Numbered from the stretch's first letter, positions 1-9,171 are shown. The stretch: 64,000 nucleotides of DNA from Bacillota bacterium (GCA_023444055.1 JAEZRV010000087.1:77472-141471), one strand, 5' to 3'. The notes: generated from the sequence alone by a model not told the origin. Translations and numbers: made by a program.

Positions 1-2350
1 AAGTAGTGACACTCTAAGTGGAATCGAACAAGTAAAATATTTCAGAACTGATACACCTATGACATTGTCTGAAGTGAAAGCAAAGTCTGATGGATGGACA
101 TCTATTTCTGGAGGGGATACTTCCTTTAAAGTTCCGCCGGACGAACAGTTTATAGTTTACAGCAATATTGTTGATAAGGCTGGAAATTCTGTTTATATCA
201 GCTCAGATGGTATAATAGCAGATAGTACTGGCCCAAAAGTTGAGACGTTGTCTCCTAAAATAACTGTTACTACAAGGGAACAACCTAAAAATATGATATT
301 TAATAAAGATGTTTCTGTGGATATTGCTGTTGAGGATCCAGCGAGTAAAAATTCTGTATATTCAGGATTAAAATCAGTTACATATCAAGTTATTAATATG
401 GGAAGTGTTACCCAAGAAGACAAACTATATACATTTAACAAGGTTGCTCCAGTAAAATCTGACTTGATGCAGAGATGGAAAGGAAGTATTGTTGTAGACT
501 CCAAAAAGAATAACAGTAATGATGTTATGGTTAAAATTACTGTTGAGGACAATGCAAAAAATACTGTTACTAAGACATTGCCTATAAAGATTGATATTAC
601 TGAACCTACAATTGATATTAAATATGATAATAACGTTCAAGATAGCGGTTTTGACGGATATTTTAAAGAAAATAGAACAGCTACCGTGGTTGTAACAGAA
701 CGAAACTTTAATAAAGAAGATGTAAAACTGGATATTACAAATACAGATGGGGAAAGAGCAGTTGTTAGTGACTGGATTAAAGTTTCTGGCACTGGAAATG
801 GCGATAATACAACTCATACAGCAAAAATTGGATTTGTAGATGATGGGGACTATACCTTTGATATCTCTTACACTGATTTAGCAAACAATAAGAACACAAA
901 TGTGAATTATGGTAATTCAATAGCACCTAAGGCCTTTACTATTGACAAAACTGTTCCAGTAATTGCAGTTAACTATAACACAAACAATGCTAAGAATGAG
1001 AACTATTTTAATTCAAGAAGAGTTGCTACAATTTCAATTACTGAGCATAACTTTGATGCAAGCAGAATCAAAATCAGTATGACATCAACTGATGGTGGAG
1101 CACCATCCACAACACCAGGTGTTAGCCAATGGACTGATAATGGTGATGTACATTCAGCTACAATCAGTTTTGAAAAGGATGCTTTATATACTTTTGATAT
1201 TGATTATACTGACAAAGCAGGGAACATTGCAGCAGATTTTAAACAGCAGAGTTTCTATATCGACAATACAGTGCCAAAGATATCAATTACAGGAGTAGCA
1301 GATAAATCTGCATACAAAGGTGATGTAATACCTATTATCACATGTTCTGATTCAAATTTTGATGTAAAAAGTGTAAATATTAGTTTGGTTGGTGCAAACA
1401 GAAAATCAGTGAAACTAGATGGGACAACTGCTAATACTAATAATGGTATGGTATTTACATTCAGAAATTTTAAAAAGGTAAAGGAAGTTGATGACTTGTA
1501 TACTTTATCTGTAAATGTCATGGATAAAGCAGGAAACAGCTTTGTACAATCGGTTTCGTTCTCTGTGAACAGATTTGGTTCAACTTATACTGTCGCAGAT
1601 ACAACAGAGAAAATATTAGGTAAGTTTATTTCAAGTGAAGAGGATATTGTTTTAACCGAAACAAATGTTGATGCACTGCATGAAATTAAGATAACAATGT
1701 TTAAAGATAACATGACAAAAGTTATGTCTCCAAACAAGGACTATACAATCAAAGAAGTTGGTGGAAAGAATATGTGGCACCAATACATATATACTATCAG
1801 AAAAGATAATTTTACTGAGGATGGAGTTTATAGACTGACTGTTTACTCAGTAGATAAGGCAAATAACAAATCTGAAAATACGATGGATACAAAGCTTACT
1901 GAAATAAGCTTTGGTGTGGATAAGACAGAGCCAAACATCATTGTAGCAGACCTGGAAGAGGGAGAAACTTATCCTTTAAATAGTAAACCAGTTACTATGT
2001 CAATTAATGACAATCTCAAGCTTGAATCAGTTAAAGTAGTATTGAATGGCAAGGAGATAAAAAAATGGTCAAGTAAGGATATTGAAAAAAGGGTTAAAAA
2101 CAAAAATGATTTTGGCTTTGAGGTAGCAGGTGACTCTATTCAAGCACATGATGTTAAGATTTCCTCAGTTGATGCTGCAGGAAACGAAAAAATTGTAGAT
2201 ATTAAAAACTTCTATGTAACAACAAATTTATTGGTACGTTTTTTAAATAACAAACCGGTATTTTTTGGGGTTACTGGTGGAATGACTGTTATTACAGTAC
2301 CTTTTGCAGCGTATTCTGTCTTTAGAAGAAGGAAAATCAAGATTAAGTAA
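1..2350 (+). CDS. Large Ig-like repeat cell-surface protein, C-terminal part (5'-truncated by window)
   Basis: The frame is open from the first bases (codons from position 2), so the gene starts outside the window; about 782 C-terminal residues are visible. The sequence is a chain of beta-rich domains, each introduced by a D-x-T-x-P motif (DITEPTIDI, DKTVPVIAV, DNTVPKISI, DKTEPNIIV) and containing 'Y-T-F-D-I-x-Y-T-D-x-A-x-N' strands, as in bacterial Ig-like domains. The end is a hydrophobic segment (about FFGVTGGMTVITVPFAAY) followed by RRRKIKIK, a single membrane anchor with a positive stop-transfer tail. It is therefore probably an extracellular membrane-anchored adhesin or scaffold; no enzyme motif is seen. 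A hairpin terminator follows at 2511. Confidence 0.8.
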   Translation, partial: SSDTLSGIEQVKYFRTDTPMTLSEVKAKSDGWTSISGGDTSFKVPPDEQFIVYSNIVDKAGNSVYISSDGIIADSTGPKVETLSPKITVTTREQPKNMIFNKDVSVDIAVEDPASKNSVYSGLKSVTYQVINMGSVTQEDKLYTFNKVAPVKSDLMQRWKGSIVVDSKKNNSNDVMVKITVEDNAKNTVTKTLPIKIDITEPTIDIKYDNNVQDSGFDGYFKENRTATVVVTERNFNKEDVKLDITNTDGERAVVSDWIKVSGTGNGDNTTHTAKIGFVDDGDYTFDISYTDLANNKNTNVNYGNSIAPKAFTIDKTVPVIAVNYNTNNAKNENYFNSRRVATISITEHNFDASRIKISMTSTDGGAPSTTPGVSQWTDNGDVHSATISFEKDALYTFDIDYTDKAGNIAADFKQQSFYIDNTVPKISITGVADKSAYKGDVIPIITCSDSNFDVKSVNISLVGANRKSVKLDGTTANTNNGMVFTFRNFKKVKEVDDLYTLSVNVMDKAGNSFVQSVSFSVNRFGSTYTVADTTEKILGKFISSEEDIVLTETNVDALHEIKITMFKDNMTKVMSPNKDYTIKEVGGKNMWHQYIYTIRKDNFTEDGVYRLTVYSVDKANNKSENTMDTKLTEISFGVDKTEPNIIVADLEEGETYPLNSKPVTMSINDNLKLESVKVVLNGKEIKKWSSKDIEKRVKNKNDFGFEVAGDSIQAHDVKISSVDAAGNEKIVDIKNFYVTTNLLVRFLNNKPVFFGVTGGMTVITVPFAAYSVFRRRKIKIK

Positions 2351-2510
2351 TGTATTATTAAATCAAAGGGCTTATTTTTTAGCCAATGTCAATAAGTTAA
2401 GAATTAAAAGAAAGTGGACGGTAAATAATTTTGTGTATGGAATTACTTTATAACTCTTTTGGGTTAAGTATTTCCTAAGTACTAAATTTTATATATTAAT
2501 ATTATATTTA

Positions 2511-2570
2511 ATTATTGCCAGATATTTAAAACTTTATGCATGTTTCTGATTAAATCTGGCAATAATTTTT
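2511..2570 (+). terminator. Stem-loop terminator after the Ig-repeat gene
   Basis: A perfect 13-bp inverted repeat (ATTATTGCCAGAT at 2511-2523 and its complement at 2554-2566) with a 30-nt loop is followed by TTTT. It lies 160 bases past the stop of the surface-protein gene. The loop is long for an intrinsic terminator, so a different role is possible. Confidence 0.5.
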
Positions 2571-2600
2571 AATACTGATGGTCTAGCAGTCCAACAATGA

Positions 2601-2655
2601 GGTCGAGCCCTTCAGGGCGGTGGGGGTTAGATATAGCAATCTAACCCCCACCGCC
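2601..2655. repeat. GC-rich double hairpin (possible IS end remnant)
   Basis: A perfect 17-bp stem (2616-2632 with 2639-2655, 6-nt loop) overlaps a small GCCC-TTCA-GGGC hairpin at 2607-2618, so the two structures compete. The GC content is far above the surroundings. Nested GC-rich hairpins at an end are typical of IS200/IS605-type elements. No transposase is intact here, so this origin is only an inference. A small minus-strand frame ends inside the stem. Confidence 0.5.
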
Positions 2656-2835
2656 ATACATGATCATTAGCTGACTCATTACTTTATCCCAATTTCGATA
2701 TCTCTGAGTTGCAGCTCTGTTTACAATCTGTCCATTAGTTCTTACTTTGTAATGAATAGCACTAAAAAAAACTCCTCTCTGGTTAATGCTTAAATTCTTA
2801 ACCAAAAAGGAGTACTTACTACGTGTCATACACAA
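2641..2835 (-). pseudogene. Unrecognised 64-residue frame next to the hairpin, probably a remnant
   Basis: The frame runs from an ATG at 2835 to a TAG inside the GC-rich stem at 2641. The product is basic (many Arg/Lys/Gln/Asn) and matches no family I can name. No convincing ribosome binding site precedes it. It sits directly beside the GC-rich hairpin, so it may be the end of a decayed mobile-element gene. It is reported only because nothing else explains the stretch. Confidence 0.2.
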
Positions 2836-2893
2836 AAATTTATTACAGCGTCAGAGAATTATACTAAGAGTAGGTCATATGCAAACATATGAC

Positions 2894-4336
2894 CTATTCT
2901 TTATTGACTTTAAATATTTTATATTTTTTGTCTTGGTAAATAAGATTTATATTTGAGTCCAAGTTAAGAACATATGAAATAGAACTATTATTTTTAATTA
3001 GTACATATTTAACACCATATTTTTGAAAGAAGTCCCGATAATCAGTTTTTAAGCTTGTAACATTAATATAATCTGCTAAAATACTTGTGTTGTTAAAGGC
3101 GGATGTAAACAAGTCTGCTCTGCCATCAACCATTGTTGGAATGTCATTAAATATTAGATACCCACCGTCACCATAGTCAGCCATTATATGAGTTAAATTT
3201 TTATTGTTCTTTATGTATTCAACAGCCTCTACAGGGTATTCTGACTTGTTTGAAGCTTGCAATTCATAACTTTTATGTGTTATCAATGGTGTATATCCAA
3301 TAAAAATAATTACAAGTACCAAAAATAAGTTTAATCTTGGATTTTTCTCGTTAATATGTAAAAATTTCTTTATTTTTGTTAGCTTTGATATATATACATC
3401 GTCATAATAATGTATGGACTCTTTAAAATACTTTGCTGCAACTGGCAAAGATAATATATATATAAAAATCATATTTCTTTTATATACAATTGAAAAAACA
3501 GAAAATATGGTAATGAATAATGTATCTTTAAAATTCAATTTACTATATTTTGTAAAAATGAACATTAATAACACTGTAACAATTATGAGTGGAAAATTTA
3601 CAAGTATTACTGGTTGCCATTCATCAATAGATGTTCGGTCGTACATGAAAGTTTTAATTGTGTACAAAAAAATATCATATGTATATGGGTTAATTAATAA
3701 CGATAAAACGTATATTGCCATTAATGAAAAGAATCTTTTTATTGACACTTCTTTGTAGAGATAATATGCTGCTAAAATCAAATATATTGGGTAAACGCCC
3801 CCATGAAGGTTCACTCCAATAATTAGTATTGGAATCACATGATAATATTTTTTATCTTCTAAAAATATACAGAACAACACAAATAAACAATATGAAAATA
3901 TTTGTGGTCTAGGCGCAACATTTGGTATCATACCTATTAACGCAATAATAGCCGTAAATATAGATATCCATGAACTTTTTGTGGTTTTTTTACACCATTT
4001 ATAAATTAAAATATACAGAGTAATACTTAATATTGATGATAAATAATAGACTCCATCAAATTGAAAAATATTATAAATAAAATAAATAACTACTCCAAAC
4101 AACCATTCATGATTTATCCATTTAAGACCATTGTTTATACCATACCAAGAAAAAATGTCAACTCGAGGAATTCCATTTTGTACTATCCATTCTCCTGTTT
4201 TAATATGCCAATAGGTATCTGGATCATACATACTCTTGCAAGGCAAAAATAAAAAAATAATTAGACCAAAACAATAAAATATTACGAACTTCACCAAAGT
4301 TTTATTTTGGACTTCTTTTAGATTTATAACATTCAT
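2894..4336 (-). CDS. Polytopic membrane protein, GT-C glycosyltransferase-like
   Basis: This 480-residue protein has about ten hydrophobic segments. Near the N-terminus (about residues 38-80) is the pattern D-P-D-T-Y-W-H-I-x-x-G-E-W-I...G-I-P-x-x-D-x-F-S-W followed by W-x-x-H-E-W-L, found in dolichol-phosphate-sugar type membrane transferases; the acidic DPD would sit in the first external loop. A soluble C-terminal domain contains 'ADYGDGGYLIF...VDGRADLF', usual in the same uncharacterised family. It probably transfers a sugar from a lipid carrier to an outer-surface acceptor, but donor and acceptor are unknown. It stands alone on the minus strand, back to back with the transporter operon. 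Confidence 0.6.
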   Translation of the reverse strand: MNVINLKEVQNKTLVKFVIFYCFGLIIFLFLPCKSMYDPDTYWHIKTGEWIVQNGIPRVDIFSWYGINNGLKWINHEWLFGVVIYFIYNIFQFDGVYYLSSILSITLYILIYKWCKKTTKSSWISIFTAIIALIGMIPNVAPRPQIFSYCLFVLFCIFLEDKKYYHVIPILIIGVNLHGGVYPIYLILAAYYLYKEVSIKRFFSLMAIYVLSLLINPYTYDIFLYTIKTFMYDRTSIDEWQPVILVNFPLIIVTVLLMFIFTKYSKLNFKDTLFITIFSVFSIVYKRNMIFIYILSLPVAAKYFKESIHYYDDVYISKLTKIKKFLHINEKNPRLNLFLVLVIIFIGYTPLITHKSYELQASNKSEYPVEAVEYIKNNKNLTHIMADYGDGGYLIFNDIPTMVDGRADLFTSAFNNTSILADYINVTSLKTDYRDFFQKYGVKYVLIKNNSSISYVLNLDSNINLIYQDKKYKIFKVNKE

Positions 4337-4440
4337 ACATTCACATCTTTCTACAAAAATATATGCTCTATTGTACTATATATGGCGTAAGATGTAAACT
4401 TTTAAAACTTTTAAGTATTCATCTCTTTTTCAAACTCAAT

Positions 4441-4530
4441 TGAATACATAACATACCTCCTGATGCATTATCAGGTTCAACTTTATGTCCGCATCCACTA
4501 CGCTACATATGGAATTTACCCTTACAAATT
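4441..4530 (-). other. Structured leader candidate upstream of the membrane protein gene
   Basis: Read on the minus strand, about 110-200 bases upstream of the 4336 start, the sequence carries a perfect hairpin CCTGAT-AATGC-ATCAGG preceded by GTTGAA. The stretch GAACCTGAT...AATGC resembles part of the TPP riboswitch core, but the CTGAGA box and the other paired arms are missing. It is therefore listed only as a possible structured RNA. Confidence 0.25.
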
Positions 4531-4616
4531 TATGAACGGAAATTAAGTTTACAATTTTATAGTATATTTTACTGAACTAGAATTTTGATGCTGATATATT
4601 ATAGGAGGATACCGTA

Positions 4617-4724
4617 ATGGCTAATAATAACCTTGTATCTTTTCTCATATTCTGCCTATTATATATCTGTTTAATTCCGAAATGCAATTTATACCATAAA
4701 TTATATGAAATATTTATAGTATAA
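4617..4724 (+). CDS. Small hydrophobic peptide, 35 residues
   Basis: An AGGAGG at 4603-4608 precedes an ATG at 4617 with ideal spacing. The 35-codon frame ends in TAA at 4722-4724. The peptide has one hydrophobic stretch (LVSFLIFCLLYICLIP), enough for a single membrane span, and three Cys. No family is recognised. It lies in the otherwise empty divergent gap before the sugar transporter operon. The strong RBS and clean stop favour translation, but conservation cannot be judged from one sequence. Confidence 0.4.
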   Translation: MANNNLVSFLIFCLLYICLIPKCNLYHKLYEIFIV

Positions 4725-4826
4725 ATCTAGGATGTTAAATGGTAACATTCAGTCGTAGCATAAAGTTGTTTTCAATTGCGGCAGATTTAAAATGTAAAGT
4801 GCATTAATATAATATCAGGGGGGTAA

Positions 4827-5786
4827 ATGATGCGGCAATCAATAGAACTAAATACTAAGAATGTTCCGATAATAAAGAAAAAGAAAAATATAGAAGGAAA
4901 GAAAATGTTTCTTTACATATTACCATTTTTGATTTTATCCTTTGCTTTTTCATATTTTCCATTATACGGTTGGATTTATGCTTTTTTTGACTATAAGCCA
5001 CCGCTCAACTTATCACAATGTGATTTCGTAGCGCTTAAGTGGTTCAAAATGTTATTTACAAATCCAACACAGGTAAAACAACTTGTTAAAGTATTATTAA
5101 ATACCTTTGCCATTAGCGGCTTAGGATTAGCTACTTCCTTTTTACCTGTATTTTTTGCGATTTTACTAAACGAAATTAGAGTTAAATGGTTTAAAAAAAT
5201 AGTTCAGACTTTAACTACACTTCCTAATTTTATTAGTTGGGTTATGGTGTTTTCTGCAGCGTTCAGCTTGTTTTCAGCTACTGGTATGGTGAACTCTTTA
5301 TTTATGGACTTAGGAATTATTTCACAGCCAATTAAATTTCTAGATGGTGATTCTCATACATGGCTTGCCATGTTGGCATGGAGCACTTGGAAGGGCTTGG
5401 GATGGGGAGCGATTATGTATCTTGCAGCCATTGCTAGTATAGATCAGGAATTGTATGAGGCAGCAAGGGTTGATGGTGCCGGTAGATTTAGGTTAATGAG
5501 GCATATTACGCTGCCGGCTTTGCTACCTACATTCTTCGTATTAGCAATGCTGTCAATAGCCAATTTCCTTAACAATGGGTTGGATCAATATTATGTATTC
5601 CAAAACTCATTTAATAAACAGCACATTCAAGTACTTGACTTATACGTTTACAATATTGGAATAGGTGGAGGTCGGAGCCCGTCACTAGCAACAGCAATTG
5701 GTATGCTAAAGAGCATTGTCAGTGTTTCTCTGTTAGCAGCTGTAAACCTATTATCGAAGAAGGTACGTGGTGAATCTATTATTTAG
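4827..5786 (+). CDS. Carbohydrate ABC transporter permease, LplB type
   Basis: First of two inner-membrane permeases of a CUT1-type sugar importer. The protein has six hydrophobic segments, and the EAA loop that docks the ATPase is visible as E-A-A-R-V-D-G-A-G-R-F-x-x-x-x-x-I-T-L-P-A-L, about residues 211-232. Its 319 residues are the normal length. A GGGGGG at 4818-4823 precedes two adjacent ATGs (4827 and 4830); spacing favours the second. A weak promoter (TTGTTT-N16-TAAAAT, 4766-4793) lies just upstream. No ATP-binding subunit is encoded in the window, so, as known for LplB/YtcP-type systems, a shared MsmX-like ATPase from elsewhere probably energises it. Confidence 0.9.
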   Translation: MMRQSIELNTKNVPIIKKKKNIEGKKMFLYILPFLILSFAFSYFPLYGWIYAFFDYKPPLNLSQCDFVALKWFKMLFTNPTQVKQLVKVLLNTFAISGLGLATSFLPVFFAILLNEIRVKWFKKIVQTLTTLPNFISWVMVFSAAFSLFSATGMVNSLFMDLGIISQPIKFLDGDSHTWLAMLAWSTWKGLGWGAIMYLAAIASIDQELYEAARVDGAGRFRLMRHITLPALLPTFFVLAMLSIANFLNNGLDQYYVFQNSFNKQHIQVLDLYVYNIGIGGGRSPSLATAIGMLKSIVSVSLLAAVNLLSKKVRGESII

Positions 5787-5821
5787 CAGTAAAAAGTCAA
5801 CTACTTATGAAAGGAAATGAT

Positions 5822-6742
5822 ATGAGAACAATGACTAAAAACAATAAACAACTTACATTAAATGATATATTATTTTCAATTGTTAACTATACGATATTCG
5901 CCATAATTACACTAATTTGTATATATCCGTTTTATTACTTAGTTATTAATACAATTAGTGCAAATGACTTAAGTGCAAATGGTGCAATTAATTTCTTACC
6001 GAAACAAATACATATGAGAAATTACATAGAAGTATTCAAATTAAAAGGCTTACTGCCTGCTGCTGGTATATCACTTGCAAGAACTGCAATTGGAACATTT
6101 TTAACTGTGCTGGCTTCGGCATTTTTGGGATTTATGTTTACCCAGAAGAAAATGTGGGCCAGAAAGTTTTGGTACCGATTCATTGTTATTACAATGTATT
6201 TCAATGCAGGATTGATACCGATGTTTATAACAATGGATACATTACATCTTACAAACAATTTTTTGGTGTATATTCTTCCAGCTATTGTACAGCCATTTAA
6301 CATAATATTGGCAAAAACCTACATAGAATCTATACCACCTTCTCTTCAGGAAGCTGCAGAAATGGATGGTGCAGGAATTATTACTGTGTTTGCAAAAGTT
6401 ATGTTGCCAACGAGTAAACCGATTCTGGCTACTATTGCAATCTTTTCTGCGGTTTCGCAGTGGAACTCTTTTCAGGATACATTAATTTACGTGACAGATC
6501 AAAAACTATATTCTTTGCAATATTTATTATATTGCTATATTAATCAGGCAAATTCTCTGAAAGCTTTGATTATGAATAGTATTGGGTCGGCTAGCAGTGT
6601 AATGGCATTAGCGACTAAGCAAACGCCGACTTCAGTGCGTATGACAGTAACAGTTATTGTAGTATTGCCTATTTTATTTGTTTATCCAATATTTCAGAAA
6701 TACTTTGTAAAAGGTATTATGATTGGGTCGGTTAAGGGCTAA
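5822..6742 (+). CDS. Carbohydrate ABC transporter permease, LplC/YtcP type
   Basis: Second permease of the same importer, starting 35 bases after the first. Six membrane spans are predicted, and the EAA motif is E-A-A-E-M-D-G-A-G...LPTSKPI, about residues 180-200. The C-terminus (QKYFVKGIMIGSVKG) is typical of the LplC family. An upstream in-frame ATG at 5807 exists, but the AAAGGA ribosome binding site lies between the two ATGs and matches the one at 5822, giving 306 residues. The partner binding protein follows only after a 365-base gap with its own promoter. Confidence 0.9.
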   Translation: MRTMTKNNKQLTLNDILFSIVNYTIFAIITLICIYPFYYLVINTISANDLSANGAINFLPKQIHMRNYIEVFKLKGLLPAAGISLARTAIGTFLTVLASAFLGFMFTQKKMWARKFWYRFIVITMYFNAGLIPMFITMDTLHLTNNFLVYILPAIVQPFNIILAKTYIESIPPSLQEAAEMDGAGIITVFAKVMLPTSKPILATIAIFSAVSQWNSFQDTLIYVTDQKLYSLQYLLYCYINQANSLKALIMNSIGSASSVMALATKQTPTSVRMTVTVIVVLPILFVYPIFQKYFVKGIMIGSVKG

Positions 6743-6832
6743 CCCAGTATAAACGATGAAGGTGGAAATAAACGCAAAATAGTGGAAGTGGCTAAAAAGA
6801 TGGATGGTGAAAGTGTGCGAAGGCTAATACAT

Positions 6833-6986
6833 TGATGAACTCAAAAGCACATCATTTAAGTAAATACCACCCACACCAAACTCGAAAGTGCACCATGTAA
6901 GCACATACCACCCACACCGGCAAAAAACGCTTGCGTTTTTTGAGACTCGAAAGTGCACCATGTAAGCACCAACTATACTTTCGAGT
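6833..6986 (-). repeat. B-family two-hairpin element, with a partial tandem copy
   Basis: Read on the minus strand: hairpin 1 pairs 6977-6986 with 6945-6954 (ACTCGAAAGT/ACTTTCGAGT) around a 22-nt loop of the ATAGTT...ACATGGTGC type. Hairpin 2 (6921-6942) is CAAAAAACGC/GCGTTTTTTG closed by two bases. A second, partial unit runs back to about 6833. The sequence matches the element at 28861-29010 over more than 150 bases in inverted orientation. It sits between the permease genes and the binding-protein gene, where the palindrome could end transcription in either direction. Confidence 0.8.
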
Positions 6987-7007
6987 TGTTAAAAAATTAA
7001 AATTGAT

Positions 7008-7062
7008 ATATGCTATTTAAAAAAATTGAAAACTTTGATAAATAGCATATTCAAAATATAAT
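7008..7062 (+). promoter_or_regulatory. Binding-protein gene promoter overlapped by an operator-like palindrome
   Basis: TTGATA (7035-7040), a 16-base spacer and TATAAT (7057-7062) form a good sigma-A promoter 46 bases before the binding-protein start. A perfect 12-bp inverted repeat, ATATGCTATTTA (7008-7019) and TAAATAGCATAT (7039-7050), has its second arm touching the -35 box. It could be an operator for a regulator such as the YesN-type protein at 14277, or an RNA-level element; the sequence alone does not decide. Confidence 0.55.
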
Positions 7063-7107
7063 AGTGTGACTTAGTTTACACTAACAAATAAATAGGAGGG
7101 TAAGTAA

Positions 7108-8889
7108 ATGAAAAAGAAGTTATTGAGCGCATTACTATGCGGAATACTAATAACGACAACTATGCTTGGTGGTTGTGGTGATAAGGCTGCTGATAACGTA
7201 GCAACAAAAACAGCAACTAAAACAGCAGACAGCAATGCAACAGGAGCTGCTAAATATCCAGAGTTTCTCACTGTTGATGTATTTGACAATTTAGCAAATT
7301 ATCAGGGAATTATGTCAGGATGGTTTTCAAAAATTGTTAAAGATAAGTTCAACATGGAACTTAATATCATAGCACCTAACGTAGCAGGTGGCGGTGATAC
7401 ACTATTCCAGACCCGTTCTGCAGCAGGAGAATTAGGCGACTTAGTTATTATTGGTGCAGATGGCGGCAGAATTCAAGATGTTGTTACAGCCGGATTATTA
7501 TATGATGTTACAGATTTATTTTCAGCAAGAAAAAATTTATCAAAATACAAATTAGCGATAGACTCATTAAATAACATGGTTGAGGGTGATAAAATATACG
7601 GAATACCAGCTTCTGTTTCTGAACAGCCTGCAACTAAGCCTTCAGAAGGTCTCGATTTGACATTTGGACCATATGTTCGCTGGGATGCCTACAAAACAGC
7701 AGGATATCCACAAATTAAAACTTTAGAAGATTTGATTCCAGCATTAAAAGCTATGCAGACAGCAATGCCAACCAGCAAAACAGGGAAAAAGACATATGGT
7801 ATCTCATTATTTAAGGATTGGGACGGCAATATGATGTGCATGGCAAAACAGCCTACTTGTTTATATGGGTATGATGAGGTTGGATTTGTATTAGCAAAAG
7901 CGGACGGTTCTGATTATCAGAGTATTATTGATTCAAATTCCATGTACAATAGAGTGTTGAAATTCTATTATGATGCAAATAAGGCAGGTCTTGTTGATCC
8001 AGAATCAACTACACAGAACTACGATACAATGTACACAAAATATCAGGACGGACAGATTTTATATTCCCCATGGCCATGGTTAGGTCAGTCAGCTTTCAAT
8101 ACACCTGAAAATAAAGCGGCGGGTATAGGCTTTATGATTGCACCTATCGATGATATGAAGGTTTTCTCTTATGGTTGTAGACCAGTTGGAGATAAAACAT
8201 TTATGGGTATCGGAAGCAAAGCAGAAGATCCTGAAAGATTAGCTGATTTCATTGACTGGTTATATTCTCCAGAAGGTGTTCTGATGAATTGTACTCAAAA
8301 CATAGGTTCAAGCGGTCCAGAAGGTTTAACTTGGGAAATGGTTGATGGTAAACCAGCTTTAACTGATTTTGGTTGGAAGGCATTTTATGAAGGCGGCGAT
8401 ACTAAAGTTCCTGATGAATGGGGTGGAGGTACATGGAAAGACGGAGTATCTGCATTGAACTTTGTTACTGTTTTACCAAGTGATATCAATCCAAATACAA
8501 GTTTCCCATACAATTATACCTTGTGGGATTCTGTATTAGAGAAAAATAAAACAGCTCTGGATGTGGATTGGCAGTCAAAGATGGGTGCTAAGACCACTCT
8601 TGAATACTTAGAAAACAAAAAACAAGTAATTGTAGCTCCTGGAAGCAGTTATATAGCTCCAGCTGAGGATTCAGAAATAACAACATTAAGAGGACAATGT
8701 AAAGCTATTATTATTGAGTACTCATGGAAGATGGTATTTGCATCAAGTGACGATGAATTCTCAAGCTTACAGAAAGAAATGCAGAAGACTGTACAAGGTC
8801 TTGGATATGATAAAGTATTAGCAGTAGATATGAAGAATGCTAAGGATCAGAATGTAGCAAGAGAAGCTTCAGTAGCTGCATCTAAATAG
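7108..8889 (+). CDS. Extracellular solute-binding lipoprotein of the sugar ABC importer
   Basis: 593 residues. The N-terminus is a lipoprotein signal (MKKKLLSALL..., lipobox LGGC with C23), followed by an Ala/Thr/Lys/Asp-rich linker and a large binding domain. Features such as 'DLVIIGADGGRIQDV' and 'YDVTDLF' fit the long LplA/LipO-type CUT1 binding proteins, which capture oligosaccharides outside the membrane. AGGAGG lies 8 bases before the ATG. The gene is split from its permeases by a B-family element and has its own promoter. This suggests that binding protein is made in excess of permease, as is common for such importers. Confidence 0.88.
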   Translation: MKKKLLSALLCGILITTTMLGGCGDKAADNVATKTATKTADSNATGAAKYPEFLTVDVFDNLANYQGIMSGWFSKIVKDKFNMELNIIAPNVAGGGDTLFQTRSAAGELGDLVIIGADGGRIQDVVTAGLLYDVTDLFSARKNLSKYKLAIDSLNNMVEGDKIYGIPASVSEQPATKPSEGLDLTFGPYVRWDAYKTAGYPQIKTLEDLIPALKAMQTAMPTSKTGKKTYGISLFKDWDGNMMCMAKQPTCLYGYDEVGFVLAKADGSDYQSIIDSNSMYNRVLKFYYDANKAGLVDPESTTQNYDTMYTKYQDGQILYSPWPWLGQSAFNTPENKAAGIGFMIAPIDDMKVFSYGCRPVGDKTFMGIGSKAEDPERLADFIDWLYSPEGVLMNCTQNIGSSGPEGLTWEMVDGKPALTDFGWKAFYEGGDTKVPDEWGGGTWKDGVSALNFVTVLPSDINPNTSFPYNYTLWDSVLEKNKTALDVDWQSKMGAKTTLEYLENKKQVIVAPGSSYIAPAEDSEITTLRGQCKAIIIEYSWKMVFASSDDEFSSLQKEMQKTVQGLGYDKVLAVDMKNAKDQNVAREASVAASK

Positions 8890-9097
8890 AAATATATACA
8901 AACTGCTAACATTACAGTTCAGCCATTTACAAAACGTGTGAGGTTAGACCCCCTAAGTCCTTACTTAACAAAATAATGTTTAATTCATAAATCAATACAA
9001 TACTATTTCGTTTTTAAAATATAAGAAACAAAATGTGATTCCATATTTTAAATGCAAATTAGTATAAGGTGGTTGAACTGTAACAAATAAACAAATG

Positions 9098-9155
9098 AAA
9101 CTTCCTAACTTAGAGGATTGCAATATTAAAATCAAATATGTTAGGAAGTTTTTTT
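9098..9155 (+). terminator. Terminator or attenuator immediately upstream of the GH42 gene
   Basis: A perfect 11-bp stem, AACTTCCTAAC (9099-9109) with GTTAGGAAGTT (9140-9150), is followed by a run of T to 9155. The ribosome binding site of the beta-galactosidase gene begins right after the T-run. This placement ends the binding-protein transcript, but it also leaves the GH42 gene dependent on readthrough or on a promoter inside the loop. Confidence 0.7.
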
Positions 9156-9171
9156 GAAAGGATAGCATGTC

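Noticed and set aside
4441..4530. Full TPP riboswitch
   Set aside because: Only a fragment resembling GAACCTGAT...AATGC is present; CTGAGA and the paired P2-P3 arms are missing and no thiamine gene follows.
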